NCBI GenBank assembly: GCA_903813345.2
Contig: CAIIXF020000008.1
Span: forward strand, 13,748,822-13,812,821
Source of the DNA: Owenia fusiformis
Lineage: Eukaryota > Annelida > Polychaeta > Sabellida > Oweniidae
DNA: 64,000 nucleotides
Direction of reading: 5' to 3'
Below are positions 20,641 to 32,438 of the stretch, piece after piece. A program made the position numbers and the translations under genes. The notes beneath the pieces were generated by a model. It had not been told where the DNA came from, did not search any database, and was given only the letters and a program-made list of their open reading frames with translations. The stretch's first letter is position 1. Every line of letters starts with the position of its first letter.

Positions 20641-20857
20641 TCACTGTACAGTAAGGAAAAATATTTTGAGTACTATATAGTACTGCTTACTGCAGCAGAT
20701 TATTATTTAATTATTTACTTTTAAAGTGACTTTTTGGTTACGAAACATATTTAAATTCATTTAAGTGGTATACTGTCAAAGTGATTACTTGCTAATGGAT
20801 TACTGATTATAGTCATCTGATTTTTAAGTTATTCATTGGTTTTAAAGCAGATTAACA
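20641..20857 (+). other. Spacer with 'agtactatatagtact' palindrome
   Basis: AT-rich spacer shared with copy 3 (33857-34060). It includes the palindrome agtactatatagtact (20669-20684). It may hold a promoter or splice signal for the downstream ORFs. No gene seen. Confidence 0.4.
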
Positions 20858-21149
20858 ATGGAATGCTTTGATTGCAAGGAGCAACTAAATTCAATCAAGG
20901 AGTGGGAGAGACATGTCTTCAACACTCATAGAGGACATCTACATTGCGCGACATGTGATTTAACGGTGTCAACTAAGAACTTACAGGCAGGCTGATGTCA
21001 TATCACGGATTACCAAACATCTGTACAAAAACATCTTACCATCGAATTTCTATCGGGGACGATGCCATTTTTGAAAAAGTGGAACAGTGGAAACAATGGC
21101 TCAGACAAAGAAGAAACGTTGCAGAACACTTCTAATAAGACCAAAACTA
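20858..21149 (+). pseudogene. C2H2 accessory ORF overlapping the env start
   Basis: ATG 20858 starts 'MECFDCKEQLNSIKEWERHV', then 'FNTHRGHLHCATC': a C2H2-type finger followed by the CxxC of a second. A frameshift near 20990 follows; the other frame continues with 'MSYHGLP' and ends in a charged helix 'FEKVEQWKQWLRQRRNVAEH' at TAA 21147-21149. The last ~90 bases overlap the env frame that opens at 21062. Copy 3 (34070-34930) has the same gene with its start codon mutated and a transposon inside. Confidence 0.6.
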
Positions 21150-21875
21150 AATCTCCAAATCCTGTCAAACCCAAAACTGACTTTAAATTTAGTACTTGGT
21201 CAACAACTGAAAGAATTTCCCCAGAGCCGAGACATATGGCCCCATTGATGTTCTTGTTTGTAAGACCCAACAATGGTGTACTATTCCACCGAGATGGAGC
21301 TTTGTACTTTTCCGAGGAGACATTCTTCTACATGTATACTAGTGTCGTTTTGGCTTGGCCGCGAGAAATTGCAAATAAAACTGGATTACTACCATGCGTC
21401 GACACGCACACCTTATCAGAATCGATATACCACAAGATGTTAGCCTTAATTTCTTTGGCTGAGCACGATATATTAGATTTAAATCAACAAATTATAACAT
21501 CAGTATCAAGGATAAAAACTACACTACCCACTATCTCCAACAAAAGGCCCTGAAAAGGACTAATTAATGCAATAGGAAGTGCATCAAACTGGTTATTTGG
21601 AACAGCTATGGCCAGTGACGTTGATAAATTGGCAAGAATTGTTCAACATGTAGAACGACAAAACAAAAATTAGCAAAATCTTCATCACATTTTCAAAAAG
21701 GAGTACTTCATATAGGAAAGATTATGGACAACAAAATCGATGACGTCATCCATAAACTATCTACACATCAACAACGAACCCATTTTTTCTAAATAATCTG
21801 TCGCATGCTGTGCTGGACAATGAAAATCATTTGAACGTTCTTTTGTTACACACCGACTTGGTTGCTGAAAAACAA
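21062..21875 (+). pseudogene. env: F-type envelope, N-terminal part (copy 2)
   Basis: Opens at ATG 21062 and overlaps the C2H2 ORF. After a polar, Lys-rich N-terminal region comes an ectodomain segment laid out like copy 1 (GVLF, YFSEETF, a WP pair, one Cys). A basic cleavage-like site (SNKR) stands near 21540, followed after a one-base shift by a hydrophobic Gly-rich fusion-peptide-like stretch ending in LFG (to about 21605). More frameshifts follow (21673, 21790). At about 21873 it switches to sequence near-identical to copy 1. It is non-functional. Confidence 0.7.
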
Positions 21876-22310
21876 GTACAACCAAATGTACCTTTTCATT
21901 TTCATTTTTCGGATGACAATATTGCACCATATCTCAGAGTTGAAGATTTACATGATCTTGCACCTATGATATTGCCAGATGTACTAAATTTTACAGATCC
22001 TGAAACAGGGGACAATCAATTTAGACACCGTTTGTTGGATGTAATTAAAAATCTAAAAAAGAGTAATTTGTGGATTCAAGAACCTTTCTATTCAAACCAT
22101 TTAAATTCATTGAACTTAACTTGGATTGATTTGGTGCAATTTATTATCCTTGTTGTATTGTTAGTTATATCGGTTGCTCTTTTTGTACTTTATAAAAGAC
22201 AGCGTTCCATCATTCTTAAGCTCGGAAAGGTAATAGCCAAGTGTGCAAAGACAAAACAAGTTCAGTTAACAGATAATCCAATGATTGAGATGGCGGAAAC
22301 CACTCTTTAG
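21876..22310 (+). pseudogene. env: Envelope C-terminus with transmembrane anchor (copy 2)
   Basis: 145 codons almost identical to the end of copy-1 env, including the membrane span 'FIILVVLLVISVALFVLYKR' and the TAG stop. The upstream part belongs to a different env lineage, so this is a recombinant or gene-conversion product. Confidence 0.8.
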
Positions 22311-22398
22311 ACTCACTTTTCGCAATTTTTGACCTATTTTTCAGTGATATTATTATAAATATTAACAATTAATATAACAATAAAATTATACATTTCAG

Positions 22399-22641
22399 AT
22401 GGAATGGACTTGCCAAATCTGTTTAGAGGAAACGGGACTCTCTGAGATTTTTCATGAATTTTCAAATATATATTCTGCAATATATCGTTTACTGACATTG
22501 TCATACAGCACTTACATATGTCAACTCACGATGATGATGATAGTAAACTTTGTACTCTCTGTATCACTATCTTCCGAAACGAAAAAGACTTTGCTCGCCA
22601 TTTTTATACTTTGGATTATCACCATTGAAATTCATTTATAG
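22399..22641 (+). pseudogene. C2H2 accessory ORF remnant (copy 2)
   Basis: Homologous to 15859-16257 but internally deleted. The start 'MEWTCQICLEETGLSEIFHEF' contains an extra CxxC absent from copy 1, then the sequence jumps to the finger region near 22470. The finger codons are out of frame. Confidence 0.6.
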
Positions 22642-22653
22642 AAACAGAAAATC

Positions 22654-23090
22654 ATGGGCGACAATTTAATACATATGATAAATTCTGATGACAGGACAAA
22701 TCATGTGGGGCCATTCATTATTCCTGGAGTCATACACAATTATCAAGACATTACTCCTCTTTCTATTGACAATGATCTGTTCGAAATTGAGAATATGTTT
22801 GAAGATGCAATGGAAGTTCTAGAAATGAATGAACAGGAGGAGGATATTTTACAAAAAGCTTTGACTGAAGCTGGTTTGCCAATGGATTGGAATGATTTTT
22901 AGATACTTTTGATTTTATGGATGAAATGTTTCTGGGGGAAATTGTGAGCTGTGAGTGGGAGGCAGCAATCATTGATTTATATTCAGTACATATGTCTCAT
23001 CATGTAGCAAATAGACGCCTTTGTGCTACATGTGGTACAAATTTTGCAACTTACAAACTTTTAGCATTACATCTCATGAAACATTTTTAG
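22654..23090 (+). pseudogene. Acidic C2H2 accessory ORF (copy 2)
   Basis: Starts at ATG 22654. The acidic region is intact up to 'QKALTEAGLPMDWNDF' and then meets a stop at 22900-22902. A deletion of about 160 bp relative to copy 1 removes the first finger; the last one (CATCGTNF...H...H) remains at 23018-23088. It confirms that copy 1 lost 14 bases in this gene. Confidence 0.6.
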
Positions 23091-23135
23091 GTAGTTGAGA
23101 GGTATGAGTGAAAAGAAATCTATGAGTTAGTACAA

Positions 23136-25056
23136 GGCATTAACATGACAAAATGTCACCACCTAAAACAATTTGGTCAATTTAAAGCAAGTTGGAAAAT
23201 ACCTTTTGACCTTGAGAAGGTCATTGAAGGTCAAAGGTCAAATCTAAAGTCAGATTTGAACTTCTGAGAACTTGTAAAGTCAAATTTGAACTTTTGAAAA
23301 GATGTAGATGATTTTGAAAAAAAAAATTTGGTCAATTTGAAGCAAGTTGAAAACAGGTCTTTTTGACCTTCATTAAAGGTCAAATGTCAAATCTAAAGTC
23401 AGATTTGAATTTCTGAGAACATGTAGATGATTTTGAAAAAAAAATTAGTCAATTTGAAGCAAGTTGAAAAAGACCTTTTTGACCTTTTTTGACCTTGAGA
23501 AGATCATTGAAGGTCAAATGTCAAATCTAAAGTCATATTTGAATTTCTGAGAACATGTAGATGATTTTGAAAAAAAAATTTAGTCAATTTGAAGCAAGAT
23601 GAAAAAATACCTTTTTGACCCTTTTTGACATTGAGAAGGTCATTGAAGGTCAAATGTCAAATCTAAAGTCAGATTTGAATTTCTGAGAACATGTAGATGA
23701 TTTTGAAAAAAATTTTAGTCAATTTGAAGCAAGTTGAAAAAAGACCTTTTGACCTTTTTTGACTTTGAGAAGGTCATTGAAGGTCCAATGTCAAATCTAA
23801 AGTCAGATTTGAATTTCTGAGAACATGTAGATGATTTTGAAAAAAAAATTAGTCAATTTGAAGCAAGTTGAAAAAAGACCTTTTTGACCTTTTTTGACTT
23901 TGAGAAGGTCATTGAAGGTCAAATGTCAAATCTTGAGTCAAATCTAAAGTCAGATTTGAATTTCTGAGAACACGTAGATGATTTTGAAAAAATGTTTTAG
24001 TCAATTTGAAGCAAGTTGAAAACAGACCTTTTTGACCTTGAGAAGGTCAAATGTCAAATCTTAAGTCAGATTTGAATTTCTGAGAACACGTAGATGATTT
24101 TGAAAAAAAAATTTAGTCAATTTGAAGCAAGTTGAAAACAGACCTTTTTGACCTTTTTTGACCTTGAGAAGGTCATTGAAGGTCAAATGTCAAATCTAAA
24201 GTCAGATTTGAAGGTCCAATGTCAAATCTAAAGTCAAATCTAAAGTCAGATTTGAATTTCTGAGAACATGTAGATGATTTTGAAAAAAAAATTTAGTCAA
24301 TTTGAAGCAAGTTGAAAAAAGACCTTTTTGACCTTTTTTGACTTTGAGAAGGTCATTTAAGGTCAAATGTCAAATCTTAAGTTAAATCTAAAGTCAGATT
24401 TGAATTTCTGAGAACACGTAGATGATTTTGAAAATTTTTTTTAGTCAATTTGAAGCAAGTTGAAAACAGACCTTTTTGACCTTTTTTGACCTTGAGAAGG
24501 TCAAATGTCAAATCTTAAGTCAGATTTGAATTTCTGAGAACACGTAGATGATTTTGAAAAAAAAATTTAGTCAATTTGAAGCAAGTTGAAAACAGACCTT
24601 TTCGACCTTTTTTGACCATGAGAAGGTCATTGAAGGTCAAATGTCAAATCTAAAGTCAGATTTGAAGGTCAAATGTCAAATCTAAAGTCAAATCTAAAGT
24701 CAGATTTGAATTTCTGAGAACATGTTGATGATTTTGAAAAAAAATTTAGTCAATGTGAAGCAAGTTGAAAAAAGACCTTTTTGACCTTGAGAAGGTCATT
24801 GAAGGTCAAATGTCAAATCTAAAGTCAGATTTGAACTTCTAAGAACATGTAGATGATTTAGAAAAAAATTGAAGTCAGTCTAAACAGTATTTGTTAAGTT
24901 ATAGGAAGTTGTAAGAAATTGTTACAGACGCCGGACGCCGGACGCCAACCTCCAACCACCAACCGCCAACCACCAACCACCAACCGCCAACCACCAACCG
25001 CCGTCGCAAAAAAACGGAGACCATAACAATATGTCACCACTTTTGGTGGTGACATA
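23136..25056. mobile_element. Satellite-cored element with hairpin end
   Basis: About 1.9 kb present in copy 2 but absent from the matching place in copy 1 (near 16872). It begins near 'aatgtcaccacc' (23150) and ends with a hairpin, tgtcaccac-tttt-ggtggtgaca (25030-25052), preceded by a 'cgccggacgcc' and 'aaccaccaaccgcc' microsatellite (24927-25005). The core is about 12 units of a ~120-180-bp tandem repeat. This layout resembles satellite-bearing non-autonomous transposons known from molluscs, often Helitron-related; that class is inferred. Confidence 0.7.
23160..24880. repeat. ~130-bp tandem repeat array
   Basis: About 12 units built on 'gtcaatttgaagcaagttgaaaa', 'gaccttgagaaggtcattgaagg', 'tcaaatctaaagtcagatttgaa' and 'gtagatgattttgaaaa'. 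Unit length varies (about 120 to 180) because the short motif 'tcaaatctaaagtca' is itself duplicated in some units. Confidence 0.85.
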
Positions 25057-26619
25057 ATAAGCAGTAACATTTTTCTGCTACACTGTTTATTGTATTTGGA
25101 TTCTTGTTTTCAAAATATTGACAAGTTATGATATTGGAACAATATTTTCAAAATATTGTTTTTAGTCTTCACGGAGTTTGTTATGTTATTTGTTATTATT
25201 TTGAACACTAGATACGCTAGATTCCTTTTCATAGATGTTTTGTCTGTGTTGATATAACAATGTCAAGTTATATTCATAAATCTGATTTGGATTATTTGGA
25301 CACGTGCCTATTGGAATATTTTGACATGATAGAAATGTAAAGATATCTCAGATTGAAGGAGCAAGGCTCTTGTAAATACATTATAGTGTATGAATTTATT
25401 TATTGTATCTTTTATAATGCATTATAATTTTGTACCAACAATTTGTATTATTACATTATATTTGTAATAGTCTATTATCAGTGATCTCCCCAGCATTAAA
25501 ATATGTGGACATACAGCTGTAGTACCCACCTGGGGTCCATTTGCGCCCACTGGAGATGGGAAAAATCATGCCAAATGGGCATATTTTGACCAATTTTGGT
25601 CAGAATTGTGAAATAAGATTTTTTACACAGAGTTAAGGAAAACAATCCTGTGGAGAACTGATTATATATATTATATAACTAGAATGATGATAATGACGAT
25701 GATGATGACTTAACAAGGTGATAACAAAATGAGGACCACTGAACAAGTATCAAAGTATGAGACATTGTCTTGTATTTGAATGAAGACAAAATTAATTCAT
25801 AAACATATAAATATGAAGTGAAGTCATGCCGACTGATTCAGCGCGACATCTTTCATTTAAAAATATCATCAAATGTAGAGTATAGAGTAGTTACAAGATA
25901 TGTAATATTATACATGATCTTATCTAAATATTCATGATATTGGTATTCCTATATCAAAATAGGAATACTATGATCATAATGAAGGTCATGGTCACTCTTA
26001 TGAAATGGATTGATTATTCATTTGTTGAATGATGAGATTTGTATATTTTATCTAACGTGATAATAGGATGTTAATCATGGACTGATATTAGAGAGATTTC
26101 CTAATAAATTTGAAGCATAACTTATGATTATGCACATAGCTATGAATGCAAAAATATGATCTTATACATATAAAAAGTATATTTCATGAATCAATGGTTT
26201 ATAACTTATAATCATGGGTGATTTATAAGTACGCTATAAATGCATTCTGAAATCTCTCTAATGATGATATTTTATTATTCTGAAAATTATATATTTTGCT
26301 GAGCTTATGTATTGTTTTTGTACACCGTCTAGATGGATAACACACTCTGTGCTATACAGTACCGAATGGATGAGTTTGTATTTGTTGAGATTTTGAATAA
26401 TGCTATTTTTGTTCCATAATTTTGTAAATGGACATGCATGTATTATGATTATCTATACTTTAGAATGCTGAGACTGCTCAAAATCATTGGCAGTATAATA
26501 ATGAGATTTGTTTGGTATTTTGAGTAGTATTACTACTTTACTCAGGGTGTGTTGTTCTTATCAGTATGCGCTTGAATTTTTTTCTTGTTAATTCTTTGTC
26601 AGCCCGGAGGTCTGAGGCT
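25057..26619 (+). other. 3' untranslated region of copy 2
   Basis: Near-identical to 16878-18506, with small indels (for example a ~60-bp deletion near 25892). No gene. It is followed by the AAGAGGGGGG polypurine tract at 26620-26629. Confidence 0.7.
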
Positions 26620-26632
26620 AAGAGGGGGGTAA

Positions 26633-27141
26633 TGTGAGTAATAAAACAACATGAAATCATAACAATCATAAAGTTGATTGTATGTTTGGAATATTTCTAG
26701 CGACAAAGTCTAAATCTTTCTCTTTGCCACAGATTAATATAAACAACATTATTATTGAAGACAAAGAACAAGTACCTCACATGTAAACAAACTACTTTTC
26801 CTATGAACAACTATGCCAGAATGCGACATGTGTATGCCAAAATACGACACACTTATGCCAAATCATAAAAGTCGTCCAAGTTCTCCTTACCTTACAATGT
26901 GCTTACATACCGTATTCGCTATACTGAGCCAAGTTGATTGTGTACTGTCTATTTGTATTATGTACTGTCTATTTAAGAGTAGAATGTAAACAATTATATC
27001 GATGATGAATCGTCGGTCTCAGGATAGAAAGCTGGATGATTTTGCCACACCAAACTTGGCACCAGTTTTCTACTCTCTGAGATCGATGATTTAATCATCG
27101 GTTAATTTGGTTAACTAATTAACAGGATTTATGCAGACTAT
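26633..27141 (+). repeat. LTR-A3, left part
   Basis: Near-identical to LTR-A2 from TGTGAG onward. It is broken at 27141 by a 5.3-kb insertion and resumes at 32439. The insertion lies directly upstream of the TATA-like box, which now stands at 32436-32444. Confidence 0.85.
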
Positions 27142-28002
27142 CATTTATGGCCACCGGGTCCCAACATGCCATGTTCTGCCATGTTGCCAAGTGGTAATAT
27201 CTACAAGATGCAGTCACTTGGCATATACTTGTTAGTAACATGGCAATATTTTAGCAAGTACCTTTCTGACAACATGCTACTGGTCTAGCATGTGAAAGAC
27301 AGAGCAACTGGCTCAGCATGGCATGTTGAATGTGCAAGTGATTATTCAAGATTTATTCTAGATTAGAACATGTACTATTTTGGTTGGACATGGCATCTTG
27401 TTTTAGCATGTGTACATGTATCAGAATGCGAGTACTGCCATGTTCGCATGTTGGATGTGCATGTTGATTTTACATGTTGCATTGGCATACTTGCCATCTT
27501 ATATTTGCATGTGTGCCAAGTACCTTGATTCAAGTGATCCCAAGTTCACATCTTACCAAGTACAGCATGTTGTCATGTGATAAATATGGCTACTGGCCGT
27601 AGCATGGCATGTTGGATGTGCATGTTATAATAATGTCCATTAATGCTTTACATGGTTCTACTTGCCATCTTGTATTAGCATCTGTACCATGTACCAGAAA
27701 TGTTGGTGGTGCCATGTGTGCATGTTACCAAGTTCAACAGACATAATCATTTATTAATCCTGGCAATGATCTTTATTCATACATTGTATATGTGTTGGAT
27801 GAACATTGTGTCACTGATACATCACACTGATATTTTACATTTTCTTATGCTGTATTTTAAACTTGACTCTATAACTTATATTTTTGCATTTGTCATGTTG
27901 TTTACATTATGTATTTTGTAGTTAGTTTAGTCTAAGTTATTTTTGTATATTGTACATTGTACTGACTAATATGTCATTGTGATGACATCTGAGTCAATAG
28001 GA

Positions 28003-29410
28003 GATGTTCGTGAACGCTGCTCCTGCCAAGTACACACTTTATCATAAGGGTCTGGTACATTATCGCCGCTCCTGCCAAGTTGACCCTGTATCATTAGGGT
28101 CTGGTACGCGATCGCCGCTCCTGCCAAGTGGACCTTGTATCATTAGGGTCTGGTACGTGAATTCCGCACCTGCCAAGTGGACCCTGTATCATTAGGGTCT
28201 GGTACGCGAATTCCGCACCTGCCAAGTGGACCCTGTATCATTAGGGTCTGGTACACGATCGCCGCACCTGCCAAGTGGACCCTGTATCATTAGGGTCTGG
28301 TACACGATTGCCGCTCCTGCCAAGTGAACCCTGTATCATTAGGGTCTGGTACGCGAATTCCGCACCTGCCAAGTGGACCCTGTATCATTAGGGTCTGGTA
28401 CACGATCGCCGCTCCTGCCAAGGTGACCCTGTATCATTAGGGTCTGGTACACGATCGCCGCTCCTGCCAAGGTGACCCTGTATCATTAGGGTCTGGTACA
28501 CGAATTCCGCACCTGCCAAGTGGACCCTGTATCATTAGGGTCTGGTACACGATCGCCGCCCCTGCCAAGTGGACACTGTATCATTAGGGTCTGGTACACG
28601 ATCGCCGCTCCTGCCAAGTGGACCCTGTATCATTAGGGTCTGGTACGCGTCCTGTGTCCTCAGTGGGTTGGTCAGGGTTAGGTAATCATTTAAAACCCCA
28701 TCTGGTTTAATAGGGATGGGGTTGGTAATTAGGGTTAGGGTTAAGGTTACGGTTAACTCATTTCACTTTGCAGGAGCGGCGTTCATGTGCCAGAATGATA
28801 GCGATCGCTGCTCCTGCCAAGTAGACCCTGTATCATTAGGGTCTGGTATGCAAATGCCGCTCCTGCCAAGTGGACCCTGTATCATTAGGGTCTGGTACAC
28901 AATCGCCGCTCCTGCCAAGTGGATCTTGTATCATTAGGGTCTGGTACGCGAACGCTGCTCCTGCCAAGTGGACACTGTATCATTAGGGTCTGGTACACGA
29001 TCGCCGCTCCTGCCAAGTGGACCCTGTATCATTAGGGTCTGGTACGCGTCCTGTGTCCTCAGTGGGTTGGTCAGGGTTAGGTAATCATTTAAAACCCCAT
29101 CTGGTTTAATAGGGATGGGGTTGGTAATTAGGGTTAGGGTTAAGGTTACGGTTAACTCATTTCACTTTGCAGGAGCGGCGTTCATGTGCCAGACCCTACT
29201 GATAGCGATCACTGCTCTTGCCAAGTAGACCCTGTATCATTAGGGTCTGGTATGCAAACGCCGCTCCTGCCAAGTGGACCCTGTATCATTAGGGTCTGGT
29301 ACGCAATCGCCGCTCCTGCCAAGTGGATCTTGTATCATTAGGGTCTAGTACGCGATTGCTGCTCCTGCCAATTTGACCCTGTATTATTAGGGTCTAGTAT
29401 GCGTCTAGTG
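28003..29410. repeat. 49-bp tandem repeat with interspersed 100-bp spacers
   Basis: About 22 units of 'ccaagtggaccctgtatcat', 'tagggtctggtac', a variable 'gcgatcgccgc' or 'gcgaattccgc', then 'acctg'. The array is broken twice by the same ~140-bp spacer (28650-28790 and 29048-29200), which includes 'ttagggttagggtt'. A diverged spacer ends the array at 29400-29490. The repeated spacer shows a higher-order repeat structure. The crossing ORFs (28004-28195, 28716-28937) are products of the repeat. Confidence 0.85.
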
Positions 29411-29489
29411 TCCTCAGTGGTTAGGTCAGGGTTAGGTAATCGTTTAAAACCCCATCTGGTTTGATAGGGTTGGGGTTGGTAATTAGGGT

Positions 29490-31285
29490 TAGAATTAAAT
29501 TTTTTTATTATCTATTGACACAGAAGTTTATTGTATTTATGTAATTCATTTTTTTATTTATTTCATATTTTTGACACACAAATCATGGTCTTAGGGTTAC
29601 GTTACAGTTAAGGTTAGGGTTAAATTCATTATTTGGTGTCAAATTCATTTTTTGGATTTTTTTGACTCCCAAGTTTATTGTATTTCTGGAATTCATTTCT
29701 TTATTTTTTTGACACACATATTCATGGTCTTTTTGGGATGTTTTGACACAGTTTCGTGGTCTTGATGGAATTCATCTTTTTGATTGTTTTGATATTGCAC
29801 AAGTTCTGGATATACCTCGTTGAGAAAACATGCAGTCTTCACTATTTTCCTTATTTTAAAGTCCCCATGTTAAGTTTGAAAATATCTTTTTATCATTCAT
29901 TTACTATTTGTCGTGACTTTAAAAGTTATTTTAGAGATTTTTTGAAAAAAGTTGTAAGCTTTTTTTTCTCACTTCAATGTTTTAGCATATCAAAAATATT
30001 TTGCACCCTAAGTCAGATCTGCCAACCTGAAATTGGTTTTGAACGAGGTCATGGTGATTTATACTTGATTCTGTGATATGAAGAATAGCTTTTAGTTAAA
30101 TGAAGAGGGAAAACAAAAGAATATGACAAAAATTAATGAGTAATAAGGCTGATTATTTGACAAGTTGGCCCTGAACAAGTATTATGAGGGTTCCTTTGCT
30201 CGCTCAGTTTTTACAGAAAAATACCTATATTTCCTTAAAAGAAAGAAGTCCAATAATCATAATAATTCTTTTATTAGATTTAGCTCAAACACGGTAGATT
30301 AAGGGAGATTTCAGTCAAAAATACGGGAGGTTATTACGGCCATTTTCACAGGAAAAAATGGATTCAAAAAATTAAGGTACATTTTAGTAGAAGTACGGTA
30401 CGGGAATAAACAGTAGTTTAACGGGTTAAAACGGTATGGGAGTTTTGTTATATTTACGGGAAAACAAAATATTTTTTCTCGCCTATTTTTGAACCAATTT
30501 TCTTAATTTTTCCCCAAAATCATGTGAGGATGAATGCTACGCATTGGTGTGAATTATCGCTTATTAGAATGTACATGTATATGTTGCTAACTGTAATATC
30601 TAAATATACAGATTTTCAATTCTGCATGAATACAGTTATATTCCTATTTCTACTTATTCAAGAATTCAAGATGTTTCTGAGCAGGGAGCCTACATAGTGA
30701 ACTAATTGACACTCAGATTGGAACATTAGTACAAGGATACTATTATGTTCACATGTGTTTAGAATTGTGTTAGAATTGTATATGATACAGTCATATGCTG
30801 TTCATAGCTTTGTAATACTAACAAGTTCATGAACTTTACTGGACAATTATTCCATAATAAAATCATCTCTACATAATAATTTATTCTCTGCAATCTATTT
30901 TTGTTTTATGAGAACATAGTTAGTAATCTATTATTATCATATTGAAAAATTTTACATGTTTTAAGTCGCAGTGAATTCTAAGAAATAATGCAAAGGCAAA
31001 GTCAAATCCCTCATGGAATTCTTTAAAAACAGCCCCCCGCTTCCATCCCTGGCAAAAGCTGAATACTGGCCTGAGAGTGGCAGAATACTAATGTAGTCAG
31101 TGTAGTTAGTGTAGTTAGTGGTCAGCTAACCTAGAATATTGTAGAGGATGATTTCTTCATATGCTTACTACAAAGCTCAAACTTATATATTGTTTATTGT
31201 TTCTTTTATTCCCGAAAATTAATCGGAGCAACAAACATAATAATTGCAATACAGTTACTTTATACAATAGAGATGTATAGTTTAA
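29490..31285. other. Interior of the 5.3-kb element
   Basis: AT-rich sequence between the two satellites. The 106-codon frame 29756-30076 has no known motif. Short stretches (30290-30480) repeat 'acggta' and 'acgggag' words. No gene supported. Confidence 0.4.
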
Positions 31286-32275
31286 ACTTTGCAAGATGCT
31301 ACTCGGACATGCAACATGGCAGCATGTCACTTGCTAACTTGGTCCACATGTTGCACATGCGAGATGTATAGTTTAAACTTGGCAAGATGCTATTCGAACA
31401 TGCAACATGGTAGCATGTCACTTGCTAACTTGGTCCACATGCTGCACGTGCGAGTTGTATAGTTTAAACTTGGCAAGATGCTATTCGAACATGCAACATG
31501 GCAGCATGTCACTTGCTAACTTGGTCCACATGCTGCACATGCGAGATGTGTAGTTGAAACTTGGCAAGATGCTACTCGGACATGCAACATGGCAGCATGT
31601 CACTTGCTAATTTGGTCCATATGTTGCACATGCGAGATGTATAGTTTTAATTTGGCAAGATGCTATTTGAACATGCAACATGGTAGCATGTCACTTGCTA
31701 ACTTGGTCCACATGCTGCACATGCGAGTTGTATAGTTTAAACTTGGCAAGATGCTATCTGTACATGCAACAAGGTACCATGTCACTTGGCAACTTGGTCC
31801 ACATGCTGCACATGCAAGTTGTATAGTTTAAACCTGGCAAGATGCTATCTATACATGCAACATGGTAGCATGTCACTTGGCAACTTGGTCCACATGCTGC
31901 ACATGCGAGTTGTATAGTTTAAACTTGGCAAAATGCTATTTGAACATGCAACATGGTACCATGTCACTTGGCAACTTGGTCCACATACTGCACATGCGAG
32001 TTGTATAGTTTAAACCTGGCAAGATGCTATCTGTACATGCAACATGGTACCATGTCACTTGGCAACTTGGTCCACATGCTGCACATGCGAGGTGTATACT
32101 TTAAACCTGGCAAGATGCTATTTGAACATGCAACATGGCAGCATGTCACTTGCTAACTTGGTCCACATGCTGCACATGCGAGTTGTAAAGTTTAAACTTG
32201 GCAAGATGCTATTTGAACATGCAACATGGTACCATGTCACTTGCTAACTTGGTCCACATGCTGCACATGCAAGGT
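31286..32275. repeat. 91-bp tandem repeat array
   Basis: About 11 units of 'catgcaacatggYagcatgt', 'cacttgctaacttggtccac', 'atgctgcacatgcgagttgt', 'atagtttaaacttggcaaga' and 'tgctatttgaa'. The array is continuous and ends near the right TIR. Related words occur, in part inverted, at 27150-27700, which gives the element a fold-back character. ORFs within it are artefacts of the repeat. Confidence 0.85.
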
Positions 32276-32438
32276 TTATCATTGAGACTTTGATAAATTT
32301 AAATATGGGACATGGCAGCATGTGACTTGTAACTTGGTCCACATGCTGGGCAACGTGTATACTTCGTACTTGGCAAGATGCTAATTGTACTTGGTGCACA
32401 TGGCATGTAGTACCCCGGTGGCCTTAGCTGCAGACTAT

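Larger units (their letters stand above)
27142..32429. mobile_element. 5.3-kb satellite-rich transposon with 9-bp TSD
   Basis: Flanked by GCAGACTAT at 27133-27141 and 32430-32438. LTR-A2 has the single, empty site (ACAGACTAT, 18961-18969). The ends share inverted GGCCACCGGG...ACATGCC (27149-27171 and, reversed, 32399-32424). Subterminal regions at both ends are built from 'acatgcc', 'cacttggc' and 'aagatgct' words. Inside are a 49-bp and a 91-bp tandem array. The 9-bp duplication points to the Mutator-like group, but no transposase is present, so it is probably non-autonomous. Confidence 0.8.

Noticed and set aside
28004-28937. Repetitive 'proteins' in the 49-bp satellite
   Set aside because: The unit lacks stops in one frame; the frame changes between units, and no other evidence supports coding.
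28640-29500. 'ttagggttagggtt' text as telomere or chromosome end
   Set aside because: Only a few imperfect TTAGGG units inside a satellite spacer; not a telomeric array.
31953-32247. Two 67-codon frames in the 91-bp satellite
   Set aside because: They are the same satellite unit read through.
28003-32275. CRISPR-like direct repeats
   Set aside because: The units are contiguous satellites without unique spacers, in a eukaryotic context with no cas genes.
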